64,000 nt of DNA from Galerina marginata (taxonomy: Eukaryota > Basidiomycota > Agaricomycetes > Agaricales > Galerinaceae). Of the stretch, positions 56,972 through 64,000 are shown one piece after another. Under the pieces are notes generated by a model, which ran no database searches, was not told the DNA's origin, and saw only the letters and a program-made list of their open reading frames with translations. A program made the translations under genes and the position numbers. Each line of letters begins with the position of its first letter. The first letter of the stretch is position 1. The stretch is taken from the NCBI GenBank assembly GCA_023014335.1, contig JAECYW010000032.1, forward strand, positions 372,001 through 436,000, written 5' to 3'.

Positions 56972-58801
56972 ATGCCTACACTAGACCTAAATGACACCTT
57001 TGGCGCGCTTTTAATTGGCGTTGTTTTATCAGCTGGGTAAGCGATATTCGCCAGTTTGCCAACGTGAATTCACATTAATTATATTCTTGTCAGACTCTTT
57101 GGCGTAACCTGCTCACAAGTCTTCTATTACTCCCAGAATTATGCATCGGACGGAATTCTCATCAAGGGGGCAGTTAGTCACCGTTTTCTACTCCTTTTTC
57201 TCCTACCGACTCTGTCAATAAAATCCAGGTTGCTACTTTACTGTACGGAAAATCTCATTTATTACTCACTTATTACCGGTACTAACAAATAAAGAGCAGC
57301 ATTCTTGAAGGATTGCATTCCGCATTTAGTATTCACGCTATATATTACTACACAATCCTCAATTATTTAAACCCTCTTGCACTCATTCAAGCTACCTGGT
57401 CGGCTATCGTGAGTTCCGCCATAATGTGGGGGTGTCTTTTATCTCAATAACTGCTTCCTCAGATGACTCTGGGCATCTCGGTACGGCGTCCATTCATGAC
57501 ATGCGCCTCACTGACCGCTCACCCTCAAGAGCTTAATTATTTTGGTTGTCCATCTCTTCTACGTGAGACGGGTTTACCATGGTAAGTATTCGTTCTCTCC
57601 GGAACTTGAACATGCAAATAACTTGAGCCTTCAGTGAGCAGAAAGAACATCCCTCTAGTTACACTTCTGGTGAGTGCCATTTACATCAGGCTTACTTTTG
57701 ATTCTGAGGGTACACTCAGGCCGCCCTCTCGCTTGGCCATTTTGGTTTGTCTGTACTTTTTCTTCGTGTGTTTCTACTGATCTGTCAATCCAGGGACGGG
57801 TATCGGTACGTGAACTCTAATATACGATTGAATTGAGAGGTTCTTATGCCGGTGTGTGTTGATAGCGGTGACAGTTCGAGCGTATGCCTCAATATTTCTG
57901 GATCGTTACTTTTGTTGACTTAAAAATTCACAGCTTCCAGTTGGAATTTTTTGCCGCATTCTCTAGGAGCAGTGTAAGAACATAATAAACTGCGGTTTTG
58001 TACATCGCGCTCATATTTTACTGCAGCGTATCGTAGCTGCTTCACTTTCTCTGGCTGTTGCTACGGACATCCTTACTGCTGCGTCGCTTTCATATTACTT
58101 GCACACCAGCCGGTCTGGGATTGAGAGGTAAAGTCAGTCTTAATATTCTCAAGCATAGCTCAAATTTGGATATGCAGGACTGATACCCTAATCAACAAGT
58201 TAATGGCCTACGCGATCAACAATGGAATTTTAACGAGGTCCGCGAACACACTTAAATCGGAATTCAACTGATTTGGTATTTTATCCAGTCTTTTCGACAT
58301 TATTGTCTTGACATTCGTAAGTTGTTATTAACGCGACTATTCCCGCGAAGTCCCACACGCTTGAGATTTAGGATACAGTCGAGCCCAACAATTTGATCTT
58401 TTTAGCAATTTTCCAGGTCGTTGGAAATCGTGAGTCAGGGCTTCTTTGTTTCTGAATCCGCTGAATTTGTTTGACTCCAGTCTATACCAATTCCATGATG
58501 GCAACGTAAGCTTTTGGTCACATTCGTTTATTTTCTGGGCAAGTTCTAACCTTGATCTGACAGTCTCAATTCGCGTCATTCCCTCTCTAAAGTCAATCCA
58601 CCTGCAGTCAGTGGGTCGGGCTATATTATGAACAGTTTAAAGGCAGCAGGTTCTGCAACGGCAGTACCGATTGATGGCCCAGAGCTTAGCGTGGATAGCA
58701 AGGCAAGTATGCCGACTTTTCTTAATAATAGGCGTATCAACATCGTAAAATTTGCATTCAGCACAGACTTACTCCAACCATTTCCACTGAGAAGGTCCTA
58801 G
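56972..58801 (+). CDS. DUF6534-type seven-helix membrane protein
   Basis: Seventeen short exons join in phase to 325 residues: 56972-57036, 57094-57172, 57229-57242, 57297-57408, 57463-57480, 57530-57581, 57635-57669, 57720-57744, 57794-57805, 57866-57881, 57934-57973, 58027-58127, 58178-58237, 58289-58316, 58372-58429, 58481-58505 and 58564-58801. It opens MPTLDLNDTFGALLIGVVLS, then GVTCSQVFYYSQNY, LEGLHSAFSIHAIYYY, RIVAASLSLAVATDILTAAS, SRSGIERTDTLINKLMAY and the typical end NLYTNSMMATLNSRHSL. This pattern (TFGALLIG start, TDTLINKL, YTNSLLATLN-R) defines a large basidiomycete family (DUF6534) with about seven helices and no known function. Members are very numerous in mushroom genomes and often sit near P450s or metabolite genes. 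The tail after SVDSK may contain one more intron (GTATGC...CAG), so the last 30 residues are uncertain. Confidence 0.88.
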
Positions 58802-59254
58802 GCGTTTAATTACTGGATTGAATTGTTAATTCCCAGCTTGAAGCACCGACGCGAACAATGATCATGTTTGGCAATTCTCTCTTCGGTTTCTATTAAGTAT
58901 TAGTAGCGTAGAAATGTAGGCAATTTATTAACATTCTGAACTATTATTACCCTCAAATCTTCCTACAAGGAGTGCAATGTTCATCTTCGCCAGCACCAAA
59001 TCGACCAACAGAGAAATCGCACGCAACGGCGGGAGCCGAGCTGACACAGCCGCCATTGCTATTCTCAATTTGGGCTTGTGGGAGGCGTTCGAGGAAGCGG
59101 CTCTGTTAACAGCCACTTGAACTGTACTCTTTATCTACGCTACTCGAGTACATTCAACTTTTCTGGTACCCGCGAGAGGACACATTTCTCCACCACACTG
59201 TGTCTGACACTGTCTGTATCTCATGATTTTTCCGGTATTTATTTACAGAATATA
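58802..59254. other. convergent intergenic region
   Basis: Between the DUF6534 stop and the stop of the alpha/beta hydrolase on the other strand. AT-rich, no ORF with a motif; two 3' ends must share it. Confidence 0.55.
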
Positions 59255-60609
59255 TCATAATTTATGGTAGTTGTCTTTCGAACGTCTGAGACTATTCGTC
59301 AGAATGGAATACAAAGTGTCGGCTAAAGGGCCTGGTTTTTCTTGGACGATCTAAAAAAGGTCTTTTGATGCTCGGGGGAAAACATGGAAATTAAGACTTA
59401 CCAAATGTCCCGCTCCTTCGACTCTCTTGACTGACTTTATAACCCGTCCAACTGACGGGTCATGAATGGAATCCTGTACCTCTCGAGAACTAGACGAAGG
59501 GATGAGCATTTTGGAGAAATGGAATTAATCGAATACTTACAACATATCATTCCGCGCTCCAAATACTAGATGAATTGGGATGACGCTGGCTATAATATTA
59601 AGGTGTTCGACGGCTTTGTGAGTTGCTGAGGTGCCGGCGAATGCCGCGGCCTCATTAGTAGGCCGACAAATTAGTGCGACACCGTTCTGATCTGGGTTAA
59701 ATGGGCTAGGTAATTGGCGCAGTCCATGTTCCTTACGGATGGGGTTAGAAGCATGTAGAGTTCGAGTACAAGTCAGCGTACGACGTGCAATTTCAAAATA
59801 CGAGGGTCCCAAAATTTCCATGGAGAGCGCTTCTTCAGCCAAATGTAAGCTTCCTCTTTACTGTTCCACATAGATCTTCGAGATGAGGTCGTTTTTTCCA
59901 CAATACGATACATCTCTGTCATGTTGTTCGCCATTTCTGGGGAGAACATCGGAGGTTCGATGAGGATAACCATCTCAAATGGTACTGCACTCGGTGGACC
60001 GAAAAGGGTGGTCGTTAATACACTATTTAAATTCATGAGTGGAAATAATTGTCAAGTACGGTTTGCCCTTACGACGCAATTGCACCTGCTGAGTGGCCAA
60101 GAAGAACGACTTTATGGATGGACCTGTCCAGCTTTCCAAGAAGTCCAGACCGATAAAGAGCGGCAAATGCATCGGCATAGTGATAAATCGCTGTTTATTG
60201 GTAAGAACAGTACGTCAAAAAAGAATTTATATACTTATAATCCCTGGTTTGTTTAATAAAATTTCATCATTCAACGGTGCGGCTTCGCCATGATTCTGGC
60301 AGTCAATTGCCCATGCCTCCAAGACTCGGCTGACGCCATCGTTTCTGTTGTCATCTTCAAAAAGGCGCTCAATAGTTGGCTCCCAAAGTTCCTTGTCTGT
60401 TTTATTTTTCAGTGGTTGATACGAAAGACACGACAAAAGGACAAACGGAAACCGGTGCCATGGGCAAAAAGAAGAATAGAACCTGGCTCTTGGTGTTGAC
60501 GGTTTTTAGAACGTGGACGATATCGGTTTGCCGTCGCTTTCAAGACACCACCAGTGGAATTGGTATCCAACACAAAGTGATCGATTGTCATTTTCGTTGA
60601 GGTTGACAT
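59255..60609 (-). CDS. alpha/beta-hydrolase fold protein
   Basis: Seven exons join in phase to 351 residues: 60609-60447, 60396-60235, 60190-60073, 60022-59785, 59731-59541, 59489-59402 and 59350-59255. Features in order: TANRYRPR, LLFAHGTGFHKELWEPTIE with the oxyanion-hole HGTGF (50-54), AWAIDCQNHGEAAPLN, VVLLGHSAGAIA with the nucleophile Ser about 142, a cap region, IPIHLVFGARNDMF (acid Asp about 289) and VEGAGHL (His about 319). The triad is complete, so an active soluble hydrolase (esterase, lactonase or thioesterase type) is likely. I know this exact layout (HGTGFHKE-WEP-IE, DCQNHG) from fungal metabolite clusters and from lipid-linked hydrolases. No signal peptide. The ATG at 60609 was chosen over an upstream TTG in the same frame. 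Divergent from the reductase gene, 0.73 kb apart. Confidence 0.92.
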
Positions 60610-61338
60610 TGTCAATAGAGGAGAGAAACGAAGCTGGCAGAGGTACGCTGAACAATCTCGGCCTTCGTCCGATTACGATTAACAAGGTATTTTTACCATG
60701 AGAATACCGCTCATCCGAATTGCAATGTCACTGTCATTACCGTGAACCGCGGGGGAACTCCTGCGAAAACTAGAGGTTATTCATAGATACATTTTTCCGA
60801 GATGAGGACCGCAGTCGCGCATTCCCAAGACAATAAAATTCCATTTAGTTGACGGCTGGAGGCTATCTCTGAATAGCTCACAGCGCTTTCATTTACCGAA
60901 TCCTAATTTCCAGATTAAGACACTCCTCGCCTGGCAAAGCAGCCGATAGCTTGATACATATCAATTTTCGAGCCTATAGTCCAGTCGTGGGGTTAGCACC
61001 AATTTCGGCCTTGAAGCCTGGTATCCACGTTGCATGCTAACATAGCCTCTCATCGTCAAGTTGCGATCATCAAACTATTCATCACACCTTAGTGGACCAG
61101 ATTTGGACATAAGTCCAGGGAGGAAGTAACCCCTTATCGGATGATCAATATCTTCTAGCAACTTCCGTCTTTTAATACCCGCAGTTTTTGTTTCAACGTA
61201 GCCCATTCAGAAGTTAGCAGCGCTGGTAAGTAGGGCAACACAATTTACCTGATTTGTTGGCTGCTTTGAATCCAACAGAAACTCCGTTAGTTCTGTGAAC
61301 ATCGTCACGGGCTTGATTTCAACTAAAATCCGCTAGAA
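60610..61338. promoter_or_regulatory. shared divergent promoter region, hydrolase and reductase
   Basis: 729 bp between the two start codons with no supported coding sequence. A head-to-head pair of enzymes suggests common control. No specific transcription-factor site can be named with confidence. Confidence 0.4.
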
Positions 61339-62853
61339 ATGCCAGTGGTTGAGCCGAACGAAAGCAGGCGCGTTCTTGTCACTGGTGCCAATGGTTATAT
61401 TGCCATGTGGATTATTCGAAGTCTTCTCGAACAAGGGTATACAGTGAGAGGAACTGTGCGGTCAGAGGAGAAAGGAGAAGCTCTTAAGAAGTTCTTCTCT
61501 TCTTACGGTTCTCGAATCGAATGGGTCGTCATTGAAGATATTGTGAAGGTACGATCCAGGTCAGCCGCGGAAATTTAACCGGTAATAATGACTGATGACA
61601 GAAAGGTGCCTTTGACGAAGCTGTGAAGGACGTCGACGCCGTAGAGCATGTGGCCTCACCTCTTGGTTCCGTAACCGGTGATTTAGAAGGTCAATGGATA
61701 TTTCTTGCTTAGGGGACATCTAACCAAGAATTATTTTGTAAAGATTATATCCAACCAGCTGTTCAAGGAACCAAAGGTATTCTTGAAAGCGCTCGCAAAT
61801 TTGGGTGTGTGCAATATGGCTTAGACTTCCTTATACTGAGCCTTGGGTGTGGCAATTGAAGCACCCGCCTGAAGCGTATTATCATTACTTCATCGGGTGG
61901 TGCCATAGTCGGGAAAGTCACGAAGCCTGGATCTGTCTTCGACGAAACGAATTGGGGCGACTATGCGGTACAAGTAGTAAATAGCCAAGGTGAGAATGCT
62001 TCCGTGGCGATGAAATACAGTGCCTCGAAGACTTTAGCGGAAAGAGGTGAGGACTTCGGTTGAATGTTGCTTTCCTCGACGCAAGTTGTAAATCGAATCC
62101 CTAAATTCCATGTTACTTCCAATAGCCGCTTGGGACTTTTACACGCAGTGTAAGTCTGAGGTTGGGTGGGATCTCGTTTCTTTGAACCCGTCTCTAGTAC
62201 GTCAACGATATTAATCTTTTGCGACGAGTTTTAATGGTCGTATCTAAAGGTTCTCGGTGTAGGATCAATTCAGTTAATCAAATTTGATGGCCTACTAACC
62301 TTGCAGTCTGTCTAGCCAACTCTCCAGGACATATCGACGCCTGCTGACCTTGGTTCTTCCTTGGCAATTTGGTGGGATCACATCAAAAACGAGAAAGCAG
62401 ACAAATTTCTTAAACATTCTTTCCCATTCGTTGATGTTCGCGACACCGCGGCTGCTCATGTCGCGGCACTGCGAGAAACGGAGGCAGGCGGAGAAAGGAT
62501 TATAATTTCTTCGGGTATGGAAGTTGTTCTACGCTTATGGCGAACGTATCTCATATGGAAAATAGGCGCGATAACCTGGCAGCAAATACGTATGTATTTT
62601 TCAATGATTTGTCATGGACGGTAATGCTCAGAAATTATTGGCGCCTGCAGGTGATACCCTCTCCATTTCTCATCCGGAACTGTACACCGCTGGCATTCTC
62701 CCGCGGGGAAACCCGAAGGTCGATTATGGGCCCGTGTTGTATGACTTTAATTCGGATAAAGGAAAACGGATTCTCGGGATAAAGTATAGACCGATTGAAG
62801 TGCTTATGGATGATACGTTGGAAGATTTTAATACCAGGGGTTGGCTTGCGTGA
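61339..62853 (+). CDS. NAD(P)-dependent reductase, extended SDR (dihydroflavonol-4-reductase / ketoreductase type)
   Basis: Nine exons join in phase to 349 residues: 61339-61548, 61602-61689, 61744-61804, 61862-62046, 62126-62196, 62250-62258, 62316-62514, 62566-62589 and 62651-62853. The Rossmann motif VLVTGANGYIA (GxxGxxA at 16-22) is followed by VRGTVRSEEKGEALK, DAVEHVASPLG, ITSSGGAIVG (Ser 130/131), YSASK (Tyr172, Lys176), LNPSLVLGPTLQ and SFPFVDVRDTAAAHVAAL. This is the cinnamoyl-CoA/dihydroflavonol reductase-like group common in fungi, reducing aldehydes or ketones with NADPH. The second exon is spliced at CAG|AAAGGTGCC to keep KGAFDEA. One exon is only 9 nt (Val-Leu-Gly). Cytosolic, no targeting signal. 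Substrate unknown; next to a desaturase and hydrolase it may act on a fatty-acid-derived carbonyl (inference). Confidence 0.93.
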
Positions 62854-63045
62854 CTGTCCAAAGTACCTTAACAGAGACCCACTTTGAGGCTACATAAAAG
62901 CTGTTGACTAAAAAGCTCGCTCGTACAATGCGTACTTACTCGCTAAGTGGAAAGCGCTAGCCCAATATGCGGTTTCGACCTTGCCCATCCTTGTAATACA
63001 ACACCTGATCTATTTCGCCTCGCGTCGGTAAGTATGGCATGTAAT
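62854..63045. other. convergent 3' intergenic spacer
   Basis: About 190 bp between two stop codons; nothing recognised. Confidence 0.5.
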
Positions 63046-64000
63046 TTAAACGCGAATGGCAATACCTTCGTCTTCCACGAATTGACAGCTATTGAAATTC
63101 TCCCATAGGCATCGAAATACTGGTTCGGAGCTTGAATGATATCTGTGCGACAGTGCGCGCTTAATTATTTCTGTCGCTTCCTCGGCATGATCTACAATAC
63201 ACGTTTAATTCCGGGGCCCACTGGATTGAACTTCACATACAGAACGGTATGGTTGGAAATAGATGATGAACTGTATGGAAATGTGCGATCTATACTGAGA
63301 GTTTAACGAGTCAGGGTATTTGGAAAGTCAAAATGGGACGGTACATTATGCAAGAAGAAACGCCCTTGCCACCCGAGAAAATCGCGGTCCATCGTCGAAA
63401 GTGCTCCCAACAGAAAATTCCACGCACTTTCACGATAATGAGGTAGACGTGGGTCCGTGTGCTGCAAAAAGACGATCATAGTAACCCAGTGGCCTGCAGC
63501 AATAAGTGGTACTCCGTATAATCTCAGAACATGAAGTGGTCCTAGTTTTGACGCCCAGAGATAGATGATCCAGCCAGTCAAAAGGACACCAAAATTTGAC
63601 GCCGTGACATGATTTCGTTGAGTACGTTTGAAGAGGGAAGAGGAAAATGCTAAGGTCGAGCAACAGTCAATTAATTCGAAGGATTTAATGATAAACTTAC
63701 GGTTGAAGTGGCTAGTCCACTGAGGAAACTTCGATTGCCCGGACGCGTTCATGAGCAAGTAGGCTGGGAACCCCAGAAATTGCTGGATTAAGAGTCGGAG
63801 AACGGTTATGATTGGCGTGTCGTCAAAATAACTTTCAACATGGTCAACGTTTGGACCAACTGAGATTCCTAGTTCGCTTCGACTCCTTGGAATCCAGCTG
63901 GCTACAAGCTCAGTATAATTCAAATAAGATGCGATTAACATACTGCTCATCTTTCTCCATTGAACCGTGGTGTCGATGGTGAGATTGATGGCTGAACTTC
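63046..64000 (-). CDS. Delta12-type membrane fatty acid desaturase (N-terminal part outside window)
   Basis: Five exons join in phase: beyond 64000 down to 63944, 63897-63701, 63649-63345, 63289-63241 and 63191-63046. The visible part holds the second histidine box in KFSHQSHHRHHGSMEKDEH, WIPRSRSELG, VLRLLIQQFLGFPAYLL, WTSHFNPFSSSLFK, HWVTMIVFLQHTDPRLPHY, DRDFLGWQGRFF and the third box AHFHTVHHLFPTIP, ending FVEDEGIAIRV. The H-x-x-H-H boxes with FLQHTDP-PHY are diagnostic of FAD2/Delta12-like acyl-lipid desaturases of the ER. In mushrooms this family includes both housekeeping oleate desaturases and variants that make acetylenic bonds or conjugated products; the sequence alone does not tell which. 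The ORF at 63303-63950 reads through two introns. Convergent with the reductase gene. Confidence 0.93.

Overview
The window looks like nuclear DNA of a mushroom-forming basidiomycete (Agaricomycetes-like). The genes are cut by many very short GT-AG introns of about 45-60 nt, they lie on both strands, and the families are typical of that group: two cytochrome P450s of basidiomycete type, a DUF6534 seven-helix protein, a stand-alone adenylation domain like that of basidiomycete adenylate-forming reductases, a Delta12-type desaturase, an ELO elongase and GPI13/PIG-O. All exon models were built by hand from reading frame, splice signals and recognisable family motifs. No database search was run.

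Layout. 1-430 is the 3' end of an MFS transporter. 2.8-16.6 kb holds a gene block: ELO elongase (-), a small conserved lipocalin-like protein (+), a thioesterase-like protein with an awkward splice site (+), a peroxisomal-type acyl-CoA oxidase (+) and a P450 (+). About 17-45 kb is a gene-poor, repeat-rich island. It contains two diverged copies of a long repeat (about 17.1-20.9 and 26.8-34.7 kb), a tandem array of about 95-bp units (23.1-24.2 kb), an array of roughly 0.5-kb GC-rich units (31.5-34.3 kb) and several small non-autonomous DNA transposons. Two of these, hAT-like and CACTA-like, have target-site duplications and an empty site in the other repeat copy. The island also has a few weakly supported ORFs and, near its right edge, a probable zinc-knuckle protein. 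45.75-48.8 kb is GPI13. 51.1-64 kb is a second gene block: adenylation-domain protein (-), P450 (-), DUF6534 membrane protein (+), alpha/beta hydrolase (-), NAD(P)-dependent reductase of the dihydroflavonol-reductase type (+) and a Delta12-type fatty acid desaturase (-, running off the end).

How they may work together (inference). Both blocks are rich in fatty-acid chemistry: elongation, acyl release, beta-oxidation, desaturation, hydroxylation, acyl activation, carbonyl reduction and hydrolysis. The right block in particular has the composition of a small fatty-acid-derived specialised-metabolite cluster, with divergent gene pairs sharing short promoter regions. The repeat island separates it from the left block.
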